This document shows, one piece after another, positions 1 through 7,927 of a stretch of 49,458 nt of DNA. The stretch comes from Candidatus Cloacimonadota bacterium (GTDB lineage: Bacteria > Cloacimonadota > Cloacimonadia > Cloacimonadales > Cloacimonadaceae): NCBI GenBank assembly GCA_012728875.1, contig JAAYEF010000001.1:1-49458 (forward strand), in the 5' to 3' direction. Position numbers and translations under genes: made by a program. The notes under the pieces are model-generated. The model saw nothing but the letters and a program-made list of their open reading frames with translations. It made no database searches and was not told the DNA's origin. Every line of letters starts with the position of its first letter. Position 1 is the first letter of the stretch.

Positions 1-124
1 ACACAATAAAATGACCTGAAAGAAGTTAGCAATTTTTGAACAATCGACTTATATAGCTCATCATCTTTTGGACTTGGACATTTGAAGTTTTGGTGATTGG
101 ATTTGAAGTTTTCAGTGAGGGTTT
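1..124. mobile_element. Right end of a TIR element (copy 1, cut by window edge)
   Basis: These 124 bases align without length change to 4172-4295, the right part of the complete element at 3961-4295. The outer end carries the same inverted terminal sequence, ending GTGAGGGTTT at 124, and the internal GGACTTGGACATTTGAAG motif. The left part lies outside the window. The end abuts and replaces the 3' end of the minus-strand secreted-protein gene, whose last residues are read from element DNA. No transposase is visible here. Confidence 0.75.
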
Positions 125-3094
125 ATACTCATCCACCATTTCCGTATAACTTTTTTGGATGCCGGGGCCAGTGAAATTGAGATTTTTCAGCTCGATCCAC
201 TGTGAAAACGGATTGGGGATCAGATTCCAACCCGGGTATATGGGCAAAGATTCCGTATGATTGGGCAGAACGGCTGGCAAGCTGAGCTGATAGGACTGCT
301 GATGCCGGACCAGGTATCCGAGTCCGTAATACAGGTTCTGCGCGGGTTGCCAGGCCCCGGATCCGGTGAAACTCCAGGCAGCTGCAGTATCTCCGAGCAA
401 TTCCGCGACGCTTTGATCGAACCCGCCAGAGGGAAAACTCAACAGTGAATAGCCCGGCGGCCCCTGGTAAACCAGATTGGGGGGAATAAGGCTGAAACGC
501 CGGCTGGAAGAGAAACTCAGGTCCGTTCCGTCAGAAAGGTTCAAAACGACGGCCAGCTGCGCGCCGCTGACGGGCATTGCCGGGACGAAGCTGAATTCCG
601 TAAGCCGCGGAGGCAGGCCGGATGCGATCTGCAAAGTGTCCGGGACTCCGCGCAGATAAAGGTCCACGCTATCGACGCGGGGCTGGTTGATCACTTCCCA
701 CTGCAGATCCAGATTTTCGCCAAGATATTGATAAACATCGGCCGTCTGGGAGAATTGCACCCGCGGAGCTTGGCGGCCCCAATAAAGATCTAGGTAGCGC
801 CAACCGTTGTTATTTGCGCCCAGCCAGACGTAGGGTCCCAAACGCAGGTCGTGCCAATGGTCGTTTTGCACGTCATAAAGCAGCAACTCGGCGCCTTCAA
901 AAATCAGATTTGGATCCGGAGTCAGCGTCAAATATGAGGAAACGTAATCGCAACGGTAACGCAGATGCCAGCATTTGAAAGCACTCGCGGGATCGAAGAC
1001 CGGCCGGATATCCTGGTAATAGATATAGGTTTCGCTGGCCAGGGTGGTGCCGATCTGTAGGGAGCCCGAGCTGGCTTGATTGCGTAGGTCATATTTGTCC
1101 GTGCCGTCGCTGGCCAGCGGACTTATGCCGATCCACAGCGTCTTGGTTGTGCCGTTCTGGGAGTTGCTGAGCACAAAGGGATATCTCCGGAAGGGGCTGG
1201 CGCGCTTAGTTTCCCAATGGAAAAGCTGTGTCCCGTCGGCAAATTCCGCGCTAAGCTGGTAGTCGTAAACAGTTCCGTTGGCAACCGTCGAATCCGTGAA
1301 AGCGTAGCTGCCAGCCTGATTGGGGAGCAGGCCGGGATTTTGATGCCAGGACGCAAGGCGGAAGTAGTTTGCGCCGTTTTCGCCGCGATAAATATTAAAA
1401 CCTTGGAATTGGCTCAGATCGCTGTCGAAACTGAGGTTGATGACATTGTCCCCCTCTGCGGCTGAAAAATTCCCGGCGATCGTGGCTGTGTTCCAGATCT
1501 TGATCTCGTTGCTGGAGGGGCTGAAGTTTCCGTGCTTGTCCCGGGCCAGGATGCGGGCGTAAATGATCCTGTTTTCCACTGGCAGGTCCAGGGTGAAAGA
1601 ATGTGCTTTTTGCCAGGCCAGGAGGGGATCGGTGACGCGGTCCAGGACCTGGGAAACTTCCTGTCCGTCCACCTCCCAGCGCAGATGCAGCTCATAGCTG
1701 TCAAAATCGTAGCTGTAGCTGCGGTCCCAAGCCAGATAGGCATAATTGGACTGCATATCAGTCAGGGTGAGGTTTTCCGGATTGGAGGGCCCGGTTCCGT
1801 CATCCAGGGCCAGCACGCTGTCCACGACCGCGTAGAGCGCGTCCAGCCAGGGCGTATAAAACTGGATGAAACGCGTGTAGCGCTGGGCCAGGTCCCAGGT
1901 CTGGGTTTCGGCGACGTAACCGAAAAACCAGCGCCAGGTGTCTTCGTTGCGCGAGTAGCATTTGGGAAGTTCATCCATTTCCACATGCAGGAAGGGCGAA
2001 AAGACATCATACAGGTTTTGCTGCTCCGTGTAGAGCATCTGCTGATTGAACTCCGCTCCCGGCAATTCCGTGTTTTCGGGGAGTTGTATTTCCTGCCCAT
2101 TGTGCAGATAGGTCACCGGATTGGCGTAGTTGTAATTGACGCAGTAAAAATCGTCGATATCGACCTCGGAATGCGTTCCGATGCTGTTTTGCGGATGTAC
2201 CACGTAAGGCGTGCGGTCGAGCAGGTCATTCCGGGCGCGGGAATTGTCGCGGACCGGCAGGGCCGGGAATTCCCTTCCGTAGCCGCTGGAAAGCATCACG
2301 TTGGGTTGGCCGGAATATTTGTTCCAGTCATAAGTGTGGATCTGCAGCGAAAGTTCGGTCCTTCCGGTGAGGCCGCGGATCTGGTCGCAGCAGTGTTGGT
2401 AGGCTACATTGAAGGGATGGTCCGGATTGCGCGAAGGATCGCTGAGCGACTGGTTGTTGCTGTTGTAGGGCGGAATGTAGGCCACTTCGCGGCCCGCTCC
2501 GGCGATCAGTAAAAACCGCGCGTCCAATTTCAGAAAAGACTCCAGGGCGAAAACCGGGCCGGGATAATCGTCGCAGGGGTGCACCTGGGTGACCACAATC
2601 GGGCGCGACGCGCTGGGATTGAAAATGTAGAGGCCCCAACCGTAGTCGAAACTGCCGGTCTCGTCGTCTGATGTGTCTATGGTGCCGTTGGGATCGACGT
2701 CATCATTGAGGAATTCCCTGAGCATATAAAACACTCGGCCGCTGTCCAGATCCTGGAATTGCACCACTTCGTAAGGGAAGCCATAACTTCGGATCTTGGC
2801 TTGCGCGGCATCCAGATCCAGGGCCAGAAAATCCGCGATCACGCCGTCCCAACTGAGCAGATCCTCGCTGCTGGGAACTCTGAAATCGCCGAAGTCGTCG
2901 TTTTGTTCCTCCCACGGCGCGTAAACGTTCAGCCAGGAAACCTGTCCCTCGGACACGTGCGATACCCAATTGTCGTAGGCGCAGCCTGGCTCCGTGCCAT
3001 ACAGGAAGCCGCGGATCGAGCCCACTTCCGTGGTCACGGCGTTCAGGCCAGAGGCCAAAAGGATAAAAATGGCCAGGCAAAGCGTCAGGCGCAT
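26..3094 (-). CDS. Large secreted protein with FN3-like region, C-terminus replaced by element DNA
   Basis: I chose the ATG at 3094 because it opens directly into a signal peptide (MRLTLCLAIFILLASGLNA); the longer frame upstream adds a non-signal stretch. The product is about 1022 residues. Residues 30-450 form a domain I cannot name; it has His/Asp-containing stretches (QVHPCDDYPG, NPDHPFN, LQIHTYDW) that could be a metal-dependent hydrolase site. Residues about 460-650 look like fibronectin type III repeats (LAWDRSYSYD, LSFDSDLSQFQGFNIYRG). The last native residues (about TEMVDE) are followed by residues encoded by the TIR element at 1-124, so any C-terminal sorting module is lost. The protein is probably exported. 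It may be a decaying gene, although the frame is otherwise open throughout. Function is unknown. Confidence 0.7.
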   Translation of the reverse strand: MRLTLCLAIFILLASGLNAVTTEVGSIRGFLYGTEPGCAYDNWVSHVSEGQVSWLNVYAPWEEQNDDFGDFRVPSSEDLLSWDGVIADFLALDLDAAQAKIRSYGFPYEVVQFQDLDSGRVFYMLREFLNDDVDPNGTIDTSDDETGSFDYGWGLYIFNPSASRPIVVTQVHPCDDYPGPVFALESFLKLDARFLLIAGAGREVAYIPPYNSNNQSLSDPSRNPDHPFNVAYQHCCDQIRGLTGRTELSLQIHTYDWNKYSGQPNVMLSSGYGREFPALPVRDNSRARNDLLDRTPYVVHPQNSIGTHSEVDIDDFYCVNYNYANPVTYLHNGQEIQLPENTELPGAEFNQQMLYTEQQNLYDVFSPFLHVEMDELPKCYSRNEDTWRWFFGYVAETQTWDLAQRYTRFIQFYTPWLDALYAVVDSVLALDDGTGPSNPENLTLTDMQSNYAYLAWDRSYSYDFDSYELHLRWEVDGQEVSQVLDRVTDPLLAWQKAHSFTLDLPVENRIIYARILARDKHGNFSPSSNEIKIWNTATIAGNFSAAEGDNVINLSFDSDLSQFQGFNIYRGENGANYFRLASWHQNPGLLPNQAGSYAFTDSTVANGTVYDYQLSAEFADGTQLFHWETKRASPFRRYPFVLSNSQNGTTKTLWIGISPLASDGTDKYDLRNQASSGSLQIGTTLASETYIYYQDIRPVFDPASAFKCWHLRYRCDYVSSYLTLTPDPNLIFEGAELLLYDVQNDHWHDLRLGPYVWLGANNNGWRYLDLYWGRQAPRVQFSQTADVYQYLGENLDLQWEVINQPRVDSVDLYLRGVPDTLQIASGLPPRLTEFSFVPAMPVSGAQLAVVLNLSDGTDLSFSSSRRFSLIPPNLVYQGPPGYSLLSFPSGGFDQSVAELLGDTAAAWSFTGSGAWQPAQNLYYGLGYLVRHQQSYQLSLPAVLPNHTESLPIYPGWNLIPNPFSQWIELKNLNFTGPGIQKSYTEMVDEYKPSLKTSNPITKTSNVQVQKMMSYISRLFKNC

Positions 3095-3248
3095 CGCTGC
3101 ATCCTGGCTCGGGTTTCCGGGGCTTGAATAGGTCGCATTTGGCAAGGATGGTTTCCCGCCGCGGTTTGTCAAGCACAATGTCGGGCAGAATTATCTTGAC
3201 AGGCGCCTTCGGTTCTGGCTTGAAGAGAAAAAAGATGGGGGAGGAACG

Positions 3249-3659
3249 ATGACCCACAAATGGATAAAGGCGCTCGAAGCCACTCAAACGGCGCTGCTGG
3301 CCACCTGTGAAAATCTCGAGCCGCGGCTGCGGCCGATGACGCTGATCTGCAAGGGCGGGAAGCTTTATTTCGCGACCGGGGCCACCGACACGAAAAGCAC
3401 CCAGATCGCCGCCAATCCCAACGCGGAGTTTTGTTTGCTCTACCGCCAGGGCAAGTATTCCGGCTATCTGCGCGGCAGGGGGATCCTGCGTCAGGTCGAA
3501 GAAGTGGCGCGGAAAAAGGAGATCGCGGACTTCGCGACATTCATCTACGATTATTGGAAGGAAGCCTCTGATCCCGCCTACCGGCTCTTCGAACTGGAAC
3601 TCAGGCAGCTGCGTTATCTCAAGCCCGGCGACATGTATGAGGAGGTGGCTGACCTGTAG
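3249..3659 (+). CDS. Pyridoxamine 5'-phosphate oxidase-like flavin-binding protein
   Basis: The product has 136 residues, the usual size for the small split-barrel PNPOx-like family. It opens with a helix (MTHKWIKALEATQTALLATC), then the beta-barrel strands: RLRPMTLICKGGKLYFATGATDTKSTQIAANPNAEFCLL. The last part matches the family pattern in which a short strand is followed by substrate-phosphate contacts (S/T-K, here TKSTQI). Such proteins bind FMN or related flavins and usually reduce or sense small molecules; many have no known substrate. A TTGACA box lies about 50 bases upstream and GGGGGAGGA precedes the ATG closely. It stands alone, divergent from the secreted-protein gene. The family call is firm, the substrate unknown. 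Confidence 0.75.
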   Translation: MTHKWIKALEATQTALLATCENLEPRLRPMTLICKGGKLYFATGATDTKSTQIAANPNAEFCLLYRQGKYSGYLRGRGILRQVEEVARKKEIADFATFIYDYWKEASDPAYRLFELELRQLRYLKPGDMYEEVADL

Positions 3660-3806
3660 GCGGTTCGAGTGACCTTCTGAAGGCTTCGGAGCTTCCCGCC
3701 GGCGTGGAGGGAGCGCTGTTTCCGTTTGCCAGTCCTGGTTTTTGGCTTAGTATTTCAATTTAGCAGACAAGCAATATTGAAACGGCAGATAGAACAAGGA
3801 GCGGAA

Positions 3807-3974
3807 ATGGATTCCTTCAGTTTCTACAATCCCACCCGGATCCTATTCGGAGCGGGAGCGATAAGGCATTTGGGGCAGGAAATGAACAATGCCGGGGTGA
3901 AGAAATGCCTTCTGGTCGCGGGCGGAGGCTCGATCAAGACCAATGGCATCTACGAACTGCAAACCCTCACTTAA
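3807..3974 (+). pseudogene. Iron-containing alcohol dehydrogenase, N-terminal fragment
   Basis: AAGGAG sits 5 bases before the ATG at 3807. The first 50 or so residues are typical of the Fe-ADH (butanol/YqhD-type) family: FYNPTRILFGAGAIRHLG, then KKCLLVAGGGSIKTNGIYE, where the GGGS loop binds the NAD(P) cofactor phosphates. At 3961 the coding sequence runs into the TIR element and stops after four foreign codons. The rest of the roughly 380-residue enzyme, including the iron ligands, is not found downstream of the element, so the insertion was accompanied by deletion or rearrangement. The fragment cannot be an active enzyme. Confidence 0.85.
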
Positions 3975-4295
3975 AACTTCAAATTGCACTCACTTGGACA
4001 TTTGATGCTATCACATTGTTAACAAATACGATATGGTTAGACTTATCTGCTTTGTTGGACTTGGACATTCCTTTATTATGTGACTCATTTTATCACCAAA
4101 ACTTCAAATCTCCCACCGTTTATTGAGGGACTTGGACATTCCCTTTGATTATCGGGAAACTTGCGCCATATACACAATAGAATGATCTGAAAGAAGTTAG
4201 CATATTTCAAACATTCGATTCGTCTGGCTCATCTTCTACTGGACTTGGACATTTGAAGTTTTGGTGATTGGATTTGAAGTTTTCAGTGAGGGTTT
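3961..4295. mobile_element. 335-bp non-autonomous TIR element (MITE-like)
   Basis: The ends are 24-bp inverted repeats with one mismatch: left AAACCCTCACTTAAAACTTC..., right the complement of ...GAAGTTTTCAGTGAGGGTTT. Inside, GGACTTGGACATT or a near copy recurs at about 3992, 4056, 4129 and 4240, and AAAACTTCAAAT recurs in both orientations (about 3972, 4100, and inverted at 4249 and 4273), suggesting several transposase-binding sites. There is no room for a transposase, so movement would need one in trans. No convincing target duplication is visible. It breaks the Fe-ADH gene on its left. A second, partial copy is at 1-124. Confidence 0.75.
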
Positions 4296-4392
4296 ATATC
4301 TAAGTTTCTCTTTTAGGTTCATTCGTAAACCTCCTACGATCATAAACAGCCTACAGAAATACATCAACTTGTCAACACTAATCTGAAGAGTT

Positions 4393-5880
4393 ATGACAAA
4401 TTGTTTTAAGATCGACTTCATCCAAGGCAAGACCGATGCTCCCGACTACAACCAGGTCAAGCATAGCCTGGAGGATAGCTCCACCAACAGAGCCATCATC
4501 AGCCTGTCTGTCTCTGCCGATAAGCTGCAGTCGGTCTCCAACTACAGCCGTGAACCCAAGCGGCTCGTGTTTGAGTGCTTTCCTACTGTCTGGATACAGG
4601 AGAACATCCTGAGTGGGAATAACGAGCATGAACGCTATATCTCGCACTTCGAGGTGAAGGTCTACCGGGACGAGGCTCTATTCTTTACGGGCATCATAGA
4701 TACCTCTCAGCTATCATTTGATGTAGCCTCCGGCATCCTCAAGATCAGTTGTTACGACAAGATCAAGCTGCTTTCCCTGTTCTCCGATCTCACCCACTAC
4801 TATTCCCTTTCCGCGGGTTACCTTCCGCAATGGATATTGGCCTATTTCATTCAGGACATCGGGCAGAAGATACCCGTCAACATCCCTTACTCCAATCAGT
4901 TCAGCTTGCCTACCCTGAACATCGGCAGCGGCAACGCCCTAACCATCGCCCATATCGGCTTCGATGATCTGCTTGCCTTTCCCAATCCCACCCATGGCTG
5001 GACTTACAGCTATGACGGCTCCGGCTGGCCGGGTCCCCAGTGGGGATATCTGATCGATACCATAGCCAACCGCATGAGCTTCGTCTTTGCCTACAAGAAG
5101 GTGATCAAGGCCACCTATCCCAGTCCTGCCGCTACCAGGTATCAAGGCCGTTACCGGGGCCGCATCTATAAGTTCTTCAACAATATCTGCCCGGTAGTGG
5201 TCGAGTATGACGAAAAGACCGACTGGGTGGAAAACCTGGCCTTCCTCGAAAACGCCACCAATGAGTTCATCGGCTTCTTTACCGGGAACGGCGTCTCCGA
5301 GTCCACCCTCTACAATGGTCTGGCTTCTGTGGGCTCTATCGATAGCCGCAGCTACGGCAGCAGCCAGTATGTCAACCACTGGATCGAAGCCCACTTTCAT
5401 GGCAACCTCTTCCCGGCCAAGCTGCATCCCGGCAAGGCCTACGTAAACTACACCGATGAGCGGACCGATAACATCAAAGTGTTGCAGGCCATGCTCATGC
5501 TTTACAATGCCACCATCTTCAGCAATCCCCAAGGACAGATCGTGTTCAAAAACAAGGATGCCTACAGTAGTACAGTGATAGACATCGATGCCGGGGATGT
5601 GGTCGATTTCACTACCAAGCGGGGCAATCCGGAGAAGCCCCAGATAAGCTCACTGGATATCCTGACAGGGGATACAGCTCAACTCCAGAACCTGATCAAA
5701 GACTATTTGATCGACTTTCATGACTCCAAGTGGAGCTGCGAGGCAACCATCGATAGTCTCTCCAAATACAACCTCTCCCTCCAGTCCAGGATACGCATCC
5801 AGAATCAGATCTATGCCATAACCGAACTGGAGCGCAATTACATTGAAGATGAATACAAGGTGAAAGCATGGTTGTTATAA
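4393..5880 (+). CDS. Phage tail-like structural protein
   Basis: The product has 495 residues and no signal peptide. The N-terminal third has the layout of tail hub/distal-tail proteins: a beta-rich start, then FEVKVYRDEALFFTGIIDT followed by a strand and ISCYDKIKLLSLFSD, the 'displacement of a position by a local variable' style common in siphophage tail modules. The C-terminal third (DAGDVVDFTTKRGNPEK... LSLQSRIRIQNQIYAITELER) looks like the second barrel of such proteins. The frame overlaps the next gene by 13 bases, as in phage operons. A weak GAAGAG precedes the ATG. The gene starts only about 100 bases after the TIR element, so upstream tail genes may have been lost. The family assignment is by layout, not by a diagnostic motif. 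Confidence 0.5.
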   Translation: MTNCFKIDFIQGKTDAPDYNQVKHSLEDSSTNRAIISLSVSADKLQSVSNYSREPKRLVFECFPTVWIQENILSGNNEHERYISHFEVKVYRDEALFFTGIIDTSQLSFDVASGILKISCYDKIKLLSLFSDLTHYYSLSAGYLPQWILAYFIQDIGQKIPVNIPYSNQFSLPTLNIGSGNALTIAHIGFDDLLAFPNPTHGWTYSYDGSGWPGPQWGYLIDTIANRMSFVFAYKKVIKATYPSPAATRYQGRYRGRIYKFFNNICPVVVEYDEKTDWVENLAFLENATNEFIGFFTGNGVSESTLYNGLASVGSIDSRSYGSSQYVNHWIEAHFHGNLFPAKLHPGKAYVNYTDERTDNIKVLQAMLMLYNATIFSNPQGQIVFKNKDAYSSTVIDIDAGDVVDFTTKRGNPEKPQISSLDILTGDTAQLQNLIKDYLIDFHDSKWSCEATIDSLSKYNLSLQSRIRIQNQIYAITELERNYIEDEYKVKAWLL

Positions 5881-6320
5881 AGGGATTCAAGCTTATCCGC
5901 TGGGCTAATGACGGCATCTATTACTTCTTCTGTCCCAACGGGCAAATCGAATACAGCCCCAATCAGAAGTACCGCATCGAGAAGAAGAACGCTTATGATC
6001 CCACTATCATACACAGAAGGGAAGCCTACCGGGAGGACGCCTTCGATCTGGAGGCGGTGCTTGAGCCATCCGAATACTACAGCCTGATGAGCTTCCTCCT
6101 CGGCCCGGGCGTGCTCTATCTGGAATACACAGCCTACAACAATATCAACAGCCAGTTCCCGGTCACCATCTCTCAACTGCCCAAGTGTCCGGATGACCTG
6201 CATGAGTATCCCACGAAGGTCAAGTTTAGCCTGGAATCGAGATACATCGGCTCACCCGGCTACATCGACTTCGGTGGCATCATCATCACCGACTTTGACG
6301 AGACAGTCACCCCGTGCTAA
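5868..6320 (+). CDS. Phage tail-associated hypothetical protein
   Basis: The 150-residue product is beta-rich, has no signal peptide, and is translationally coupled to the tail-like gene before it (13-base overlap). Features seen are FKLIRWANDGIYYFFCPNGQIEYSP near the start and YSLMSFLLGPGVLYLEYT in the middle, followed by KVKFSLESRYIG. I do not recognise a named family. Size, coupling and neighbours suggest a small tail or tail-tip protein. It ends in DFDETVTPC, after which GGGAAGGAG leads into the next gene. Confidence 0.5.
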   Translation: MVVIKGFKLIRWANDGIYYFFCPNGQIEYSPNQKYRIEKKNAYDPTIIHRREAYREDAFDLEAVLEPSEYYSLMSFLLGPGVLYLEYTAYNNINSQFPVTISQLPKCPDDLHEYPTKVKFSLESRYIGSPGYIDFGGIIITDFDETVTPC

Positions 6321-6349
6321 GTTAGGGAAGGAGATCAGAAGGAGATCAC

Positions 6350-7006
6350 ATGTATAAATACGGCATCAGCTACTACTATATGGATGGCAGCATCCGCAAG
6401 CCCAGGTCAGGCGTGGACGTCCGTTTGCTCAGACCGGGGCAATCCTGGGCTGAGGGGCTCAAACTGATCGAAGTCACCGGGGGTTCCGGGTACTACGAGA
6501 TCAGCATCGAATCTGAGGCCGGCTGCGGCTACTATGAGCTCTGGGATGACCTCGGCAGTCCCTTTGGCCAGTTCAGCGGCAAGACCTGCATCATCGGCAG
6601 GCTCGACACCAGAGGCCTGCAGAACAACTCCGTCAATGCCAGTCACATCACCGATGGCTCTGTTACAAGCTCCAAAATCGCCAACGGAGCACTCTCCAAG
6701 ACTCACTTCGCCCCGGATATACTCACTCTGTCAAAACTTGAACACGAAATACAGGATCAGAACAAGGGAGTGGGCGATAACAGCCAGGGCAGTCCCGCCA
6801 ACCTGTCTGATGACAAGACGATCATTCATGTCTTGGAAAAGGAGTATCAGGAGCTTCCGCATATCATCCTGAGTAACCAGTGCGACGCCTTCCTCTATAT
6901 AATTGATGCCGTGCTTGAAGGAAACATGGTAACCGTTACCCTTGGGATCAGCCAGGTCTATACCGCCTCCGAGCCTGCCTATACCCTGATCGCCCTCGCC
7001 AAATGA
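6350..7006 (+). CDS. Tail-fibre-like protein
   Basis: The product has 218 residues. Residues 1-80 form a compact beta domain (MYKYGISYYYMDGSIRKP, YYEISIESEAGCGYYELWDD). Residues 85-125 contain the repeat style SVNASHITDGSVTSSKIANG, typical of the collar/shaft segments of phage tail fibres. The C-terminal 80 residues form a beta-rich tip. Two near-identical AAGGAGATCA sites precede the ATG in tandem; either could be the ribosome-binding site. It follows the two tail-like genes on the same strand with a 29-base gap, and a GC-rich hairpin follows its stop. Most likely a receptor-binding or baseplate-attached protein; the host range is not readable. Confidence 0.55.
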   Translation: MYKYGISYYYMDGSIRKPRSGVDVRLLRPGQSWAEGLKLIEVTGGSGYYEISIESEAGCGYYELWDDLGSPFGQFSGKTCIIGRLDTRGLQNNSVNASHITDGSVTSSKIANGALSKTHFAPDILTLSKLEHEIQDQNKGVGDNSQGSPANLSDDKTIIHVLEKEYQELPHIILSNQCDAFLYIIDAVLEGNMVTVTLGISQVYTASEPAYTLIALAK

Positions 7007-7019
7007 TGCCCAAGAGAGA

Positions 7020-7038
7020 AACCCGGCAGAACCGGGTT
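7020..7038. terminator. GC hairpin between convergent genes
   Basis: AACCCGG-cagaa-CCGGGTT forms a 7-bp stem with a 5-base loop between the tail-fibre-like gene and the convergent gene at 7059-7391. It has no clean T run; the minus-strand side continues TCTCTCTT. It may stop transcription from both sides. Confidence 0.5.
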
Positions 7039-7058
7039 AAGAAATAGCAAGCTACTGA

Positions 7059-7391
7059 CTATCTCTTATTTTCGAGCCGGCAGATCAGCTCTGCCATCAG
7101 ATTGATCATCTCCTTGTAGTCTCCGCATTCCCAGGCATCATCCGCCCTGGTTCTGATCTCATCCTCGCTCATCTTCTCCGACTGCAGCCAGGGACCTCTA
7201 AACTGGTTCCACCAGCTCTTGTAGTGGAACTCGTTATCGTATGGATCATCCTGGAATGCTTGATTGGCTTCGATAATCTCTTCAATTGGCTGCTCTGCTC
7301 CATCCTCACGCCTCAGAATAAGTTGGCTGCCTGATTGAACCATCTCCTCCGGCGTTGCCTGTCCTTTGCGGTTCTTGTTTTGCTTGGTCAT
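7059..7391 (-). CDS. Small hypothetical protein near phage remnant
   Basis: This 110-residue product is charged and predicted soluble, with no signal peptide. GGAG lies seven bases before the ATG at 7391. The N-terminus is polar and Lys/Gln-rich (MTKQNKNRKGQATPEEMV), followed by an acidic stretch and an aromatic patch (HYKSWWNQFRGPWLQSEKMS), then a helix ending LMAELICRLENKR. I do not recognise it. It lies on the strand opposite the tail-like genes, as phage control or moron genes often do, but nothing in the sequence proves that. Confidence 0.5.
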   Translation of the reverse strand: MTKQNKNRKGQATPEEMVQSGSQLILRREDGAEQPIEEIIEANQAFQDDPYDNEFHYKSWWNQFRGPWLQSEKMSEDEIRTRADDAWECGDYKEMINLMAELICRLENKR

Positions 7392-7576
7392 CTTGTTCTC
7401 CTTCCCGGTTACCCGGCTGTTGATGTATGAGTGCTACCAAACACCCCTCGCAAAGGTGGTCAAGTCCTTTCCGCTCAATACTATAAGAAAGATCGAGGAT
7501 GTTCAGACTTGACATAGAAACACTCATCTTCGATTATGATCTCAGCCTACAGACCCTACATAGAATGCCCTCCGAG

Positions 7577-7613
7577 ACGTGGGAACGCCGCCCGGTGATT
7601 CCCACGTTTTTTT
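7577..7613 (+). terminator. Rho-independent terminator
   Basis: A 9-bp perfect stem (ACGTGGGAA / TTCCCACGT) with a 13-base loop is followed by seven T residues. It faces right but has no plus-strand gene immediately upstream, so it may be a leftover of a lost gene or of the mobile element whose end starts at 7640. Confidence 0.6.
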
Positions 7614-7639
7614 CGTTGTTTTCAATCCACAGACTATTG

Positions 7640-7795
7640 AATTTGCAAAAAGGTTGAAACTGGATTTGCAAAAACCGTGATACCAGATTTGCAAAAAGGT
7701 TGAAACCGATTTGCAAAAAGGGTGATACTGGGGTCTCACTAAAAACAGCGATTTGCAACAAAAGTGATACTATTTGCAATTTCACTTGATACTCT
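7640..7795. repeat. Iterated ATTTGCAAAAA repeats, transposon-end-like
   Basis: The motif ATTTGCAAnnn-(6-7)-TGAAAC or TGATAC recurs at about 7641, 7664, 7687, 7709, 7751 and 7772, so the first spacings are 23, 23 and 22 bases (two helical turns). GGGGTCTCAC sits between copies four and five. Regular 22-bp binding sites are characteristic of IS21- or Tn7-type transposon ends. No transposase gene is present nearby, so this looks like a solo end or a relic. Confidence 0.5.
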
Positions 7796-7927
7796 ATAAT
7801 GACGCCAAAACCCTCTTCCCATCAATAAGATCCGTCCCCACAGATTTGCGCTTGACACAAAAGCATATCCATCAGACATTGCACGTAATTTGTTGAAAAT
7901 AATATTACACATCATAAGGAGAATGAG

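Noticed and set aside
1532-2512. 326-residue open frame on the plus strand
   Set aside because: It is antisense to the secreted protein gene; composition follows the shadow of that gene, and it has no family features or start signal.
3955-4300. Target-site duplication of the TIR element
   Set aside because: Bases outside the two ends (ACTGC and ATATC) do not match.
7534-7785. Short minus-strand frames with repeated FLQI-type residues
   Set aside because: The peptide repeats simply reflect the ATTTGCAAAAA DNA repeats; not a gene.
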